Shown here piece after piece: positions 42,946-55,384 of a stretch of DNA of 64,000 nucleotides; the stretch's first letter is position 1; every line of letters starts with the position of its first letter. A program made the translations under genes and the position numbers. The DNA lies in the NCBI RefSeq assembly GCF_905147045.1, contig NC_065888.1:6329001-6393000 (forward strand). The letters run 5' to 3'. The notes under the pieces are model-generated. The model was not told where the DNA came from, ran no database searches, and saw only the letters and a program-made list of their open reading frames with translations. This DNA comes from Nymphalis io. Lineage: Eukaryota; Arthropoda; Insecta; Lepidoptera; Nymphalidae.

Positions 42946-45900
42946 AAAAAAAAATTTAAAAAAAACTGAAAACTTTGAGTTGAATTTCAAATTTTATTTT
43001 GGTTATTTATGAACTGAAACTAACATTTTCCGAAGCGCTCCCAATAATATATTTTTTAGAATATTTCTCATATACAAAAAAGTACCCTATAATCGTATGA
43101 TTTCTATATTTAATAATGAAATGTTAAAAAATAATCTTATTTGTCATTTCATTTCATCTGTTACACGAAAATATACCGTACTCACGCAATAAATATTAAA
43201 ATTAAAATAAAATAAAATCAATACTCACTATATTTCTATTAAATATATGTATACCAAAATAAATATAAGCGTGCTTAATGAAATTCATGCTATATAACTA
43301 CATACATAGAAGATGTGCGATGATTCACACGACTCGTAATCTTTATAATCAAAGTTGGAACTGTGACCTAAATCCCCGCAACTGCTAGTACTTTCATTGT
43401 GAACGCTACCTTACGCACACATTAAAATATACACACAATACTTACATTCACAAAACAAGCACACATCTGCAAACGTACACATAGAATTTACTTTAACACA
43501 GCGCACACAACGTTAATGTTCCATTAGTAAATACGTGAAAGAAATTTGCATACTGTACAAGAATAGACTCGCACAGAAAACAGATTCTGTCGACTGTTAA
43601 TTTTCAAATGATTTAATAATGAAAACTATACAAAATAGTGCGATGAGATATAAATATAACAAAATTTTCATTAAAATAGCATACATGAATCCACAGTGAA
43701 TGTTAGAATTCTACGCACACATGCAAAATCATTACAAGCAGTTTGCAAATGGGTGAGTTACAGTGGACTATTGTGCTTCGGCATTAGAGCGAGAAGAGAC
43801 GTATAATATAATATAGACAACGTTTAAGAACTAGGTCATTATTCCTGCCTAGTTATAATTAAATACAGGAATGTAGAAATGATCGATTGAGGACTGGAAA
43901 CTAAAGGCCCAGACAACGCAAGTTTTAGATTACGACAAATGGTGATTTTGTAATAATTATGACAAATGTAATTTAAAATAATTTATTAATGACTTAAATA
44001 GAGTTTGTATAATTCACAAAATAATCCGAAATAAATATTTTAAGTTAATATTAATATGAACCATTTACGATTCCATCATAAGAATCCAAGATCACGCGCT
44101 TCTTTTAATACTGTTAACCCTGACCCGAGTTGATTGCCCAACATTTAGATGATGATAAGCCAATTTCGTGAACATTTATTGCTTTATTAAAACGTATTTC
44201 TGTCCACTTTATAATACAAGAAAGCAATTGTGCATTTATAAAGTGGACAGGAGTTGTGTAAGAACTTGATATTAAACCAACCCACTTTCCAAACGAGACG
44301 TCTTCGTGCATTTGAATCTTTTATCAGCTATATTTAACGACATAGAAGAATGATGAAAGAAATGCTTTGTAATTTCAAGTAAATTGTATGTTAGTTGATT
44401 CATACAATGACAATAAAATATAAGAAGCTCATCAAAAGAGCATTATGTAGATTTGTAAAAGAGCATGACTCGGGTAAGGTTTTCGTAATTTCGTGTAATC
44501 GTAAGTAGATCTTCTTCTTGCTAGCACTTTTCGGCATCTAACTAAAAATTAAATTTCATTCAAATTAAAATAATATCTTCAAGTGACCCTTAGTAATAAA
44601 TATATTTTATTTTTTCTTACACACCGGAACGAAAGACTAAAGCTAGTCTGGACTAATCAGAAATAGAACTTGCCTCCGTCAGCGCTACGTAATGACGGAA
44701 AAACTCATAAAACTTTGATATTGCCAGTTTTCCATTTTTATGAAAAAAGCCTTAGGTTAGAGCTTTATCAACTTAATAAATATTATATAATCGACAATCG
44801 AATATTACTCATGATTTTCTGTCGCATTAAAAAACAATGTTTACGAATTGAGCGCTTAATTTATCGCTAATGCCTGTTCAATACGAGCCCACAACGTTGG
44901 ATTTACATATTCTATCAAATGAACCATCTGCACTTATACAATTGTATTCAAAAATACTATGCTAACTATCTTCACCGTTCCACTTATTATCATTAGACTC
45001 AATCTTTTCATTTCATGCCGGTGACGGCCTTGAAGTAAACTTCCATATACATCAACATTTTTCAACGTACGTATTTCATGATATTTTTCATTACGATAAA
45101 TTTATAGACAGTTTAGCATTTTTATTAATAACGTGCTTTATTTTTTAATTTCTAGACCGAACAATGAATATTATCATCAATTAATCAGCATTAAATATAT
45201 TTGGCGCTTATCGCTCATCTGTATTAGGAAACATCAAAGCACCAAACGGTACCGGAAAGGAAACGTAAAGAAATTGATTACTTCCAGCCGTCATTCAAAT
45301 CAGTGTCATACGAATAGTCATAATCTTCTTGTTGCGCAACTCAGACGCAGGTCTGACGTAACCGAAACGAGCTCAGCGAAAGTTAACGCGGCAATTTCAC
45401 TCTCCACCGAATCTTTCTCTTTAACTTTCGTCCCTTTCACTCCGAGTGCATTAAACGCTTTCTATCTCGTTCTTTTGATAGGTAATTTTTCTATCTTTGT
45501 CGTTCAAGAATATATTTATATGGTGTGATCTTTGTCTGATGTCTTCTTCACGGTTGGCATGGTCTATTTTTTTGATTTCGCACGCGCTGGAGGCGTTACA
45601 ACGATGTAATCAATTGTTTCCCGACTGTTTAAGCCGTTTATAAACCTCGAGCGTAATGCGTTTCTGTAGTTTGATATGTTATTAAATTGTTTTCAACACT
45701 AATCGCTTTAATTACATATCTATTAACACGTTGGTTTTAATTGTGTAATGGAAGTTTCTTTTCTACGTACTTGTTTTTTATTTTGTAATTTATCGAGAGA
45801 AGCGATTGTTTATGATTTACAATATATTGTTAACAAATTCACACAAAAAATAATTACAAATGAATCATTGCTTATGTTAAAAATAAAATCAAATATTGTT

Positions 45901-46192
45901 CATTATGATTAATGACATAAAAAGTAGATTATTTATTTACGAAATAATATATATATTTTTAAATTACATATTACCAAGATTGACTATTGGATTTATTACT
46001 TGTATTATAGAACAACGATAAAGGAAAGATTATTATATATTTGTATCCGTTAATAATTAGTACCATCAAAATCTGTTCCGAAAAAATTACGTTAAAAATA
46101 ATGAGATTTTACTCACTGAAATGGTCTAAGACCATGGCAGATGAAAAACAACGATGAATCGTTGAGACTTAAATCGAATGTTAAAAATATCT
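42946..46192. other. AT-rich spacer with an inverted repeat and a GC-richer island
   Basis: No gene called. A perfect 14-bp inverted repeat (ctgtccactttata) has arms at 44200-44213 and 44237-44250. The island at 45240-45480 is pyrimidine-rich with many CG dinucleotides; a 131-codon frame across it starts at GTG and lacks any ATG start. Confidence 0.5.
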
Positions 46193-46345
46193 AATATTCT
46201 ATCCTCTGTCCAAGCTCGGCTGGGTAGGTACCACCAGATATTCTACCGCAAAACAGCAGTACTTGGTACTGTTGAGTTCCGGTTTGAAGGGCGAGTGAGC
46301 CAGTGTAATTACAGGCACAAGGAACATAACATCTTAGTTCATAAC
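46193..46345 (+). repeat. S2 repeat, partial
   Basis: Sense S2: caagctcggctgggtaggtaccacc, agatattctaccgcaaaacagc, gttccggtttgaagggcgag, tacaggcacaagg, then lost. A short deletion removes cactcatc. Confidence 0.85.
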
Positions 46346-46502
46346 ATCGTAGTTAGTTATAAAACACATAAGAATGATTCGAGCCTATAGGCTGTTTCTA
46401 ATAACAAAACATAATTGTAAAAAAATCGTTGACTTGACTCAATAAGCACGTGTAATGCTCCTTTTTTGATATTGAATTTATTGAACCAAATATAAATATT
46501 TT
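46346..46502. other. AT-rich spacer
   Basis: Nothing recognisable. Confidence 0.5.
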
Positions 46503-46780
46503 TTATAGAATAGGGGCTAGCTTATGGGCTAATGGTAAGTGGTCACCAAACGCCCTTAGACATTGGTATTGTAAGAAATGTCCACCATCGCTTATAGCCA
46601 ATGCGCCACCAACCTTGGGAACTAAGTTTTTATGTCCCTTGTGGCTGTAATTACACTGGCTCACTCACCCTTCAAACCGGAACACAACAATATCAAGTAC
46701 TGCTATTTTGCGGTAGAATATCTGATGAGTGGACGTTACCCACCCAGACGAGCTTGCACAAAGCTCTACCACTAGTAACA
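46503..46780 (-). repeat. S2 repeat, near full length
   Basis: Antisense S2: atagaatagggg, ggctaatggtaagtggtcacc, ttgtaagaaatgtccacc, ccaatgcgccaccaaccttggg, cactcacccttcaaaccgg, cggtagaatatctgatgagtgg. It lies in inverted orientation to the S2 copy 160 bp upstream. Confidence 0.9.
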
Positions 46781-46935
46781 TCAATCAAATCACATAAATA
46801 TATCAAATCTTAGTCTTAGGATATACTATACGAGTGTGATATGATCAAAAATAGGGCCAAAACATTAAATCATTAGTAGTGCTATAAATAATATGAAATA
46901 CTATGTGACAAAATCACATTTATTTAAGTAGGATC
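46781..46935. other. AT-rich spacer
   Basis: Nothing recognisable. Confidence 0.45.
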
Positions 46936-47290
46936 ATTATGGGCATGTCAACAAGTTTACGCTTATCCATTGTAAGAATAGTAAAATCAATGTTTTATGA
47001 ACGATTTTTCTCGGAATCTTTCTAGCAATAGCTGTGACCAATCTTTGCCTTCGCAGGATAACACCGGCTTGTGAACGATGCAGCTTGTTGTGATAGGGAT
47101 TTGAGAAGTAAGTAAGATATATCTCACAATCGCGGATCAATATTCGCACAAGTTCGGGCGATCGGTACCGCTGTGAGCCCAAGGTTGCAGTGGAAAGTAA
47201 CCAGTGAACATTCCAGCGCTGCCTACGACGAGCTTTCGTCTCGCAAGGCTATCCACTGCCTTGTCTATCCTTATCTCGGCTCACCTTTGA
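46936..47290. other. Unassigned GC-richer segment
   Basis: A 350-bp stretch of balanced composition, sharply different from its AT-rich flanks. The minus strand has an 81-codon open frame (46937-47182) with Arg-rich content and no recognised domain. No matching segment elsewhere in the window. It could be an old transposon piece or an unrecognised exon. Confidence 0.3.
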
Positions 47291-48159
47291 ATTGGCGGTT
47301 AGTTCTCGAAATATTTACACTACAAACGCTAACTGTTTAATTTAACCAAAATATTGTAGAGCTAATAAGAACAAAAATAATCGACTTTGAAAATTCATAG
47401 TTATTTTTGAATAAAATAAATTATTTCAATGTAATTTTATCAACTATTTATAAGCATATAAGCTATTGAATTAATTAATTTTAATTATGATAAGAAAACC
47501 ATTATTAAGCATATCAGCTTATTGTTAGCGAGTAAAAGTGGTTAATACGCATAATTATTATTTAATTATTCTTGCAATAAAACATAACTGATAACGCTTT
47601 CATATATTTTTTATTGCGTAACTCTTTAATGTTTCTTATTTATACATTTTTAAATGTCGCTTTTAAAAATTTTACTTATAATATTCATTACAATGTGTTG
47701 ATTGTTTTTCTTAAACTAAAATTAAGTTAAATTAGTGATTTTAGGAATATGTAAACAATTTATAATAATAGCTTAAAATCTCTGTCTAATTCCTTCAATC
47801 ACAAACAAATTGGAATTTACCGAAATAACTAAGCAATAAATAATTTGCAAATAAGAAAGCGTTGTTATATAAATATATCGCTGCAACTATTAAATATTCT
47901 CGAATCGTTAGCTCGTTTCGAGTCACCTTTAAAATGACTCAACAGGTCGTAGCGACCTTTCCCTTTTATTTTATTCCTAAACCAAATCACAGGAAGTGCC
48001 TAATTTTAATTCCTACAAAACGTTTTTATAATGTTTCCATTCGATTTTTAAGTTCTGCGAGAATTATACGGAAAAGACATAAATAATATTGTTAATATTT
48101 TCACTCGCTCAAGGCTTGTTATGTTATTTTATTCGATCATTGGGTATTCTCAAATGCCC
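47291..48159. other. AT-rich spacer
   Basis: Nothing recognisable. Confidence 0.5.
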
Positions 48160-48310
48160 AGAAGATATTATTCCCTAACTATCATAATCCGATTAGCAAA
48201 TCCGACACGTAAAAGTTTCATCTGCAGGACTAACACCTTTACGTGCTCAAGCACGGCATTGTAAGCATCGCCATCTTCCAAACTGCAATTGACCACGATT
48301 CTAAATATCA
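48160..48310 (-). repeat. S3 SINE fragment
   Basis: Antisense central S3: attccctaactatcataatccgatt, tccgacacg, tctgcaggac, tttacgtgctc, cacggcattgtaagcat. Both ends are lost. Confidence 0.65.
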
Positions 48311-48838
48311 GACATTATCATTTTTGTGCTTGGTAATTGTAAATTATGTGTGACAATTAATACTATAATTTCTTAGCAACCGTCATAATTCTATAAGAAA
48401 AGAGTAACTACTGATCATAGATTCTACTCGGTAGAATCTACATTCAATGGCATATTAATTTATTTTATTTAATTGAATCTTGAAAAACGACGATTCAAAA
48501 TTACTTTTAAAAGTATTTCTACCAGGGAAAGTAAGTTTTTGATAAAGTATGAGGTAAGTAAAAACATAAGTCCCTGGTTAGGCATATCTTTTTTTTTAAG
48601 GCATTTGTAATTTTTTTTTATTCAACAGTTAGATTTGAAGAAAATATTGCATCAAACGCCAATGGTTTCAAGGTGTTGCTTAATAATTTAATCAATTAAT
48701 TAAATAAAGCGCATTTGGTACATTAATTTATTTAAAAAATATATTTATCTGAGGTTAATTATGTAAAACAAGATTTAGTTAGTATATTGATTTTCTTATT
48801 TATAACCAGACGTTTTAGCATTTTTATTTATTTATAGG
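48311..48838. other. AT-rich spacer
   Basis: Nothing recognisable. Confidence 0.5.
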
Positions 48839-49050
48839 TTAATAGGTATAATAGGTTGGCAGAGTCGTAAATCCTATGGTAGGTGGTTACCAGTTTGTTA
48901 CCCATATCAAAGTCAAGTGTTAATGCACTGTTAGAAATATTAACCATCACTTCCATGGTGGCAATAGCTTTAGGAACTAATGTTATGTCTCGTGTCTTAG
49001 TTACACTGGCTCACTTACCCTTTAAGCCGTATATTGCTACTTGGCATTAT
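48839..49050 (-). repeat. S2 repeat, diverged
   Basis: Antisense S2: ataggttggcag, tatggtaggtggttacc, gttagaaatattaaccatca, aggaactaatgttatg, gttacactggctcac. The sense 5' part is mostly absent. Confidence 0.72.
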
Positions 49051-49484
49051 TATGATTATATGATTTGATGAGTTTAGTTTTGTTAGCATTTTACATACAT
49101 ATGATTGGATTCGTAAATTAGATATCTAAAGAAGAATAAGTGGCTACGTAAATAAGTATAAATAACAAAGTTATTTATGAAATATGAGAGAAAAAGTAAA
49201 TAAATAAAATTCAGGTAAAGCCGTTTTGATTCGCCCACGCGTAAATTTTTGCAAAGTTAGGTACAGAATAAACCGGTATATTTAGCATAATCTGTGGGCT
49301 ATTGTTATCCCGTTCTTCGTAAAGCTGTTATTTAACTGTCATAAATATATTTTTCCAATCAATACCTAGGGATTGACAAATTATAAGATTAAAAAAGTGT
49401 CGATACAATTACAAAAACTGCTTAAGAGTGCATAGTTATACACTTGTGAAACTTACAACTCAAAGCTCGACATAATATATAATA
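49051..49484. other. AT-rich spacer
   Basis: Nothing recognisable. Confidence 0.5.
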
Positions 49485-49700
49485 AATTCAGTTTATCTGT
49501 ATGTCTGATTGCTGTAAATTTAAACACTACTGAACAGATCATACGGTTCACCATTGGACGGAGTGATTCATGAGGAAGGTTTTTATGTATAATTCATTTA
49601 AGGTTTTGTATAAATTAACTGAAATATGACGGTGAATGTTGAAGATGTCGAAAAAACCCATGTCGACTTAAGTTGTTAAGTAGTCGAAACAGAGTTATAT
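49485..49700 (+). repeat. Lep1-like or MITE fragment
   Basis: ctactgaacagatc, ggttcaccattggacgg, gtgattcatgaggaagg, aatatgacggtgaatgttgaagatgtcg: same order as 2445-2660 and longer. Wording is typical of lepidopteran non-autonomous elements. Ends unclear. Confidence 0.5.
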
Positions 49701-49876
49701 GTATTACGATATTAAAGTTTTATGTCTATCTGTGCGAAGCTGAAATGGGTAGCGGGTCTCACCCAAGGTCACAGTCTCTAAATTAGAATAGTAACGCGAT
49801 GCATATTCGATACCAGAAGTGTTGCTATATGTTTAATGAAAAATACTAGTTTATTTATTAAGAATATTGTACAACA

Positions 49877-50182
49877 CATGAAGTCGAGATGGCCCAGTGG
49901 TAAGAACGCGTGAATCTTAACCGATGAACGTGGGTTCAAACCCGGGCAAGCACCTCTGAATTTTCATGTGCTTAATTTCTGTTTATAATTCATCTCGTGC
50001 TTTTCGGTGAAGGAAAACATCGTGAGGAAACCTGCATGTGTCTAATTTCATCGAAATTCTGCCACATGTGTATTCCACCAACCCGCATTGGAGCAGCGTG
50101 GTGGAATAAGCTCCAAACCTTCTCCTCAAATAGGGAGAGGAGGCCTTAGCCCAGAAGTGGGACATTTACAGGCTGTTACTTT
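49877..50182 (+). repeat. S1 SINE, full length
   Basis: tcgagatggcccagtgg (A box), gggttcaaacccggg (B box), through gcattggagcagcgtgg, gagaggaggccttagcccag and aggctgttac. No clear target duplication. Confidence 0.92.
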
Positions 50183-50518
50183 TATAAAAGCAACAAAAAC
50201 AGTATAACATTCACTTTCACATTAATATATACAAATTGCTTATTTTAAATTTAGAAAGATAAAAATCTTATCTATTACATATAAGATATACAAGTTCCAG
50301 GAAGAAATAGAATATATTATCTCCTTGCTATCCTTACGTCAATATATCAACACGGACAAGTCTATGAATAAATATAATATGAATTTATTACAGGTATATA
50401 ATATTTTCCCTAATGAAACTTGCATATAATAAAGTCATAAACGATAAACATATAACACATTAGCAGTCAATTATAGTATCTATGGTGATAAAAATAAATG
50501 TTAAAAAAGCGTGTACAT
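50183..50518. other. AT-rich spacer
   Basis: Nothing recognisable. Confidence 0.5.
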
Positions 50519-50720
50519 AGACAACGAACCACGCATGCGCATCGAGAGTCAAAGTTCGCAACACAACCTTCAAGAGGAATCCAATCAACTATCTAATAAA
50601 CCGACATGCGAAATAAATTGCATATCGTGAATAATTCATTTATTATTTTATACTGAATAGTGCATATGCATAAGTATATTTACTAGCATACACTGCATTC
50701 GTGAACATGGCGAGAAAAAA
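50519..50720. promoter_or_regulatory. Candidate regulatory patch (NRF-1/Ewg-like site)
   Basis: accacgcatgcgcatcg at about 50530-50546 contains a GCATGCGC core like the NRF-1/Ewg site. About 160 bp downstream, gtgaacatggcgaga resembles a YY1/PHO-type motif. Both sit in otherwise AT-rich DNA; function inferred only from motif words. Confidence 0.22.
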
Positions 50721-50815
50721 GAAAAACTTATTTTATTTATTTTGACCGCAGTTGTCAACGGTTTTTCTATTAAATGGATTTCTGTCTGTTAATGTACTCG
50801 GGGTTCACTTTTGTA

Positions 50816-51012
50816 TTTTTTTTATATTAGAGGTAGGCAGACGCGCATATGGGCCACCTGATGGTTAGGTTAGGTTTGGTCACCAACGTCAGAGCGTCAC
50901 GGTAGCATGGACAAGCGATCCCGTGGGGCTCCCCATTAAGACGAAAAGGGTAGAATATCTGATGTATGGGTGGTACCTACACAGACGAGCTTGCACAAAG
51001 CCCTACCACCAC
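50816..51012 (-). repeat. Chimeric S2 with unclassified-element segment
   Basis: Antisense S2 starts normally (T-run, aggtaggcagacgcgc, gggccacctgatggt, ggtcaccaacg). It then switches at about 50888 to gagcgtcacggtagcatgg...acgaaaaggg (related to 34013-34175) and returns at about 50950 to S2 gtagaatatctgatg...aaagccctaccacc. The central S2 third is replaced. Confidence 0.7.
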
Positions 51013-51194
51013 GCCCTATCCAAATTTATGGAAAACATGTATAAATTTGCATGTTCCGTACATTTTTTTCTACTCTTATTTCGATCTTTTTATATCAATA
51101 ATGTTTTTAATAGTTACCAAACAAAAAAAAGGAAATTGTTTGACGAACGGACGAGGAAAAGATACTGAAATGGTTCTTTTTAGCATATTTATAA
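51013..51194. other. AT-rich spacer
   Basis: Nothing recognisable. Confidence 0.5.
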
Positions 51195-51435
51195 TTTAGT
51201 AGCCCATTAGCATTGGCGTTGTTAGAAATATTAACCGTCTCTTACATCGACACTGCGCTAATTGGCTGCGCTTGGGAATTAAGTTGTTATATCCCTTGTG
51301 CCTTCACTCACCGACCCTTCCAACCGATCATAACAATACTAAATATTGCTGTTAAGCGGCAGAATATGTGGTGAGTGGGTGGTATCTACCCAGATTAGCT
51401 TACACAAAGACCTTACAAGGCCCTGCTATATATAC
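51195..51435 (-). repeat. S2 repeat, diverged
   Basis: Antisense S2: cattggcgttgttagaaatattaacc, gggaattaagttgttat, cactcaccgacccttcc, gcagaatatgtggtgagtggg, ttacacaaag. The A-tail end is missing. Confidence 0.78.
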
Positions 51436-52479
51436 TATAAACTTTAAAATGCTATCGTCAAAGATCAAATAGTTAGTTATATCTCTCATGACAATATTCA
51501 AGCCTTTGAATTGAAAATTAGGAAATATTATAGCAATAACCAATATCTAAGTATTAATACAAGTCAAACGGAAATTAATTGTTATATGTGTTCAACTAAT
51601 AATAATATGTTGAGCTATTAATATAATAATTCTGATTTCGATTTTAATTCCATTGTGTTTCAATTTTTTTTAACTATCGATGTTATTAATAAATCTTAGC
51701 TGAAATTAAAAATGCAATAAAATTAATTTATTGCTATTGACATTTTATTTTACTTATACATTGTTTATTTCTGTTGGTAAATCAAATATATAAATTGTAT
51801 TATTATTTCTTCTAATAACTATCTCTTGAGCAACTTTCCCACATTGTGTACAACAGCTATCATCTAAAGGTGGGGTCGAAGTCCGTAGGCGATTTTGTAA
51901 ACTCATAGGGTCATAAGTTCAAGAGTTTAACACTTACGACATTCTCTATATTAACAGACTATGTAAATTTCGTTCATATTCAATGTTCCATAGGCTGCTC
52001 AATAAATTTTATGGTTTTTAGCAACTTTAAATAAAATGCCCATTAATTGTGAAATTTATTTAGTTACTACGAGTTAGTTACTACGACTTTGCCAATACTG
52101 TTAAATTAAAAGTTTCTGTTATGACCTAGGAAAGACACACTAGTTACCCGGAAGGTTGAGTTTGAAAGAATATCTCAATTCCCTTGAAAAGAGCTCAGCC
52201 AAGTGCGCCCGGAATGGGAGGGGAACGACAATACTGATAATGGAAAAACGATTTGTTAACTTTATTACGACAGAAGCTTGGAATAGTTATTTTATTTTTA
52301 TATTTAGTATTAAATTGATGTATATCACTTTTTTGTATATTGTTACATATAAATACAATATTTGCCTAAATATACTGTAAAGCAGCTGTTACAGTAGCAA
52401 TATTCTTAACTGAGAGAAGCTCTGGTTCCTAAATTATAAAAAGTCCGTATGGTCCTTTTTTGAAGAATGAAAATCGTTT
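51436..52479. other. AT-rich spacer
   Basis: No gene. The 74-codon frame at 52156 begins with GC-richer sequence (agctcagccaagtgcgcccgg) but becomes AT-rich and hydrophobic; not called. Confidence 0.5.
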
Positions 52480-52690
52480 CAATTGAGGTCACTACCGCCC
52501 ATAGACATTGGCGATATAAGAAATAATAACCATTCCTTACATTGCCAATGCACCACCATCCTTGGGAACTGAGATGTTATGTCCCTTGCGCCTGTAGTTA
52601 CACTGGCTCACTCACCCTTCAAATCGGAACGCAATAATACTTAGTATTGCTGCTTAGCGAGAGAATATCTGATGAGTGGGTGGTAGATAA
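52480..52690 (-). repeat. S2 repeat, partial
   Basis: Antisense S2: tcactaccgcccatagacattgg, tccttgggaactgagatgttatgtccc, cactcacccttcaaatcgg, atgagtgggtggtag; both ends are shortened. Confidence 0.85.
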
Positions 52691-53925
52691 AAAAAGGTTA
52701 CAAAAGGTCAATGTCAGCAGTCTTACCCCAGAGAAGGATACCGTATTTATATTAGAACGAACGTAAAAAATAGTCATGTAAGACTATAATTTAAAGACAG
52801 TAACATTGAAACAAATATCTTAGTGTTTATATAAAACTAATTCTAACAATTATTTATATAGATGAGTATATAAAACAAATCAACAATTTACATCGCGACT
52901 AGCTTATTAAAAAAAAACGATATAAACGGCGTAGAATACTATTTCACGGAATCGATTTAATTAAAATGCTATTAGTTAGTTAATCGACGCTAAAAATACA
53001 CTAATTATTGGCGTTTCACTTTCGAAACTATTTGTTTATAAATTGAGAGCGCATTCGATTACTTCAACTCATTATTTTTTGTCGGGTTCGTTTTAAATAA
53101 CTTAAATATTTGGTCCACGTCTATTTCACTTCGCCGCTTTTGAACTATTGCAAAAGGCATGTGTGAAGTAAAGCGAGATAGGTGATTTATGAAGATTTAA
53201 GTAGGTATTTAGTTTTTATTCGGACGTATAAAAATATTGCGCACCGAATTAAATAATATTGCAATAATTCGCATGTGCATTAATGAAAACATTTGCTGTT
53301 TTAGAATTCTAAATGCGAGTTTAATTTAATATCAAGTTAATAACGTCAAAATCAATCAATAGCTGCCACGTTCGTTTCAAGCTTTTTGTGTGTCTAAAAG
53401 CGTAGTAATCTGTAATTGGCTTTTTTAAATCACAAAATTTTTAATTTCGTTTCATCTATTTTGTGGTGCGTTTTATATCTAAAATTTAAGAATTATGATT
53501 GATAATACTTATATTTTAATATAAAGAGAAATAATAAATCGTAGGCCATTTTATATAAAATAAATAAACATGAATTGTAATATGTGCATGTATTATTGAT
53601 GATTAATGAAGAATATTAGGAGAATAATTATTACTTTATGTATCCCGGAACTGAATGGTCTAGCTCGTGTACAGTCATGTGAATATAAAATAAAATATTT
53701 ATAATCTAATTCTGTCCAACCATCACTAACTTTTCCAAGTGCTATGTTTATAATCTAAATTAATTTCAAATTCTAAAGGGACATAAGTCATTATTTTGAA
53801 TCTTTCTGAAAATCTGAGATCACAAATCAGATAATTTGGTGTATGTAAAATAAGCCAATCCAGGTAGTGAATTTAACTTAAGCAAAAAATTGTTTTCTAT
53901 ATATTTTGACATCACATCAAACGCC
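52691..53925. other. AT-rich spacer
   Basis: Nothing recognisable as a gene. Confidence 0.5.
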
Positions 53926-54000
53926 ATGGCCGGATCGAACATCAATACACAGTGGGTGGACGATTACCTACTGTGTGCGCTGTGCGGTGTGCCCACTTGA
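53926..54000 (+). CDS. Hypothetical 24-residue small ORF
   Basis: ATG at 53926 in a strong context (cgccATGG) opens 24 codons to TGA (53998-54000). The translation MAGSNINTQWVDDYLLCALC plus four residues has balanced codon use and more than 50% GC, in contrast to the AT-rich flanks. CxxC near the end. No family recognised. It could be a translated small ORF, a fragment of an exon or transposon, or chance. Confidence 0.22.
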   Translation: MAGSNINTQWVDDYLLCALCGVPT

Positions 54001-54029
54001 ATGCCTGTGATAATTAATGATTGTTGCTA

Positions 54030-54165
54030 CAAAAACAATGCGCAGCGGTTAAGGACGCGTCCTTTGTAGGGTGTCTGCATATTTTAATTGTCTTGTTGGC
54101 TTAGTTGCTTGCTTTTGAAAAATAAAATCCAGGGTTCGATTTCCCAATCGGAACAAGAAAAATTT
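54030..54165 (+). repeat. Possible tRNA-like SINE remnant
   Basis: cttgttggcttagttgctt (A-box-like) followed about 40 bp later by ccagggttcgatttccc (good B-box match). Not one of S1-S4 by body sequence. A gcgcagcggttaaggacgcg block lies just upstream. Confidence 0.35.
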
Positions 54166-55384
54166 TTGAGCTTTCACGTCTCATCTATCAGCAATCTAGC
54201 TGTTCAAGTGCTTCTGTTTAATATTAATAAGTAGTTCTTCAGAATCCATGAAGTAGTAAGAAAGAAGACAAATATATTTATATTATTATACTAAAAAAAA
54301 GTTCTGTACAATTATATTATCGATCATATAATCTGAGGAATAAAAAATGGCTATTCAATATACATTTAAGAAATCTGTGTCGCCTATAGGATTACCCAAA
54401 CGTAAAATTAAAATTATAATATAATAAATTAATGAACAAAAACTTATATAGTACTACTTAATCGAATAAACAAAAAACAAATGCCTAACTACGGACAAAT
54501 CGCCTACGAAAATTTGCATCCGTAGGTCGTTTAGCCTCGCTAGCCTTTTTAGAAATCCGTCACAATCACGAACGTTTTTTTAATTACTTTTTAATATACA
54601 ATTCTCATCCATCTTATGGTCTTCCTACATTTTCTAGGATAACTCTATGTTGATCGTTACGTGGGCTACAACATGATTAATCGATATAGCTCCGTGCCGC
54701 TTAATTGGTTGCTTAGTTAACGCGCATAAGCGCACAGGCATTGTTCGCGACGGATTATAAATAGGAAACCTAAGTATTTACACCTTGCTTAACTTAATGC
54801 CTTATTTAAATAGTAATTACTATTTCTTTGAAGGCACTAGGCAATCGGTAAATAGTAATTGAAATGTTAGTTATCTTAAACATAGATAAAATACATATGG
54901 ATGACTTTTTACATGTTTTTACTAACAATGGAAGGTTTAAAGAGCCATTTATTACATTTAACACATATTAAGTAAAAAATATTGACAATAACACTCATCG
55001 GTTTATTTAATATCCGCTGAAATCATTTATAAAAAAAAAACACATTTATTTTATAATTGATTTAAATTTAGGCATACTTATCTCTTAAACCATTCAATTT
55101 AAATATAAACGTCGAATTTTTAAAGAAGGCATGTATATAAGATCGTAAAAAATAATTTCTTGTATTTAAATCACGTGCGCACTAGGAAAATATGTCTGAC
55201 TTCAAGGTCTAATGAAATTTGTCATTCACGATCTGTGCGAGCTTCGTTGCGTGTGCGCAAGTAAAATATACTTGCTCGAACATCGAGGATTTTCTTCTGA
55301 CATACACTGAGCGCTACTTTGCTTCGTTCAATACTTTTACCTATCCATATTTTAAAATTGTAGGGTCGTGTTCAGGAGAATAAG
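54166..55384. other. AT-rich spacer
   Basis: No gene seen. The patches near 54500-54560, 54650-54770 and 55200-55320 are slightly GC-richer and unassigned. Confidence 0.5.

Noticed and set aside
45133..45528. 131-codon open frame
   Set aside because: Starts at GTG with no usable ATG, no domain, and composition follows a pyrimidine-rich island rather than codon structure.
52156..52380. 74-codon frame beginning in GC-richer sequence
   Set aside because: Only the first 25 codons look balanced; the rest is AT-rich and there is no start or splice context.
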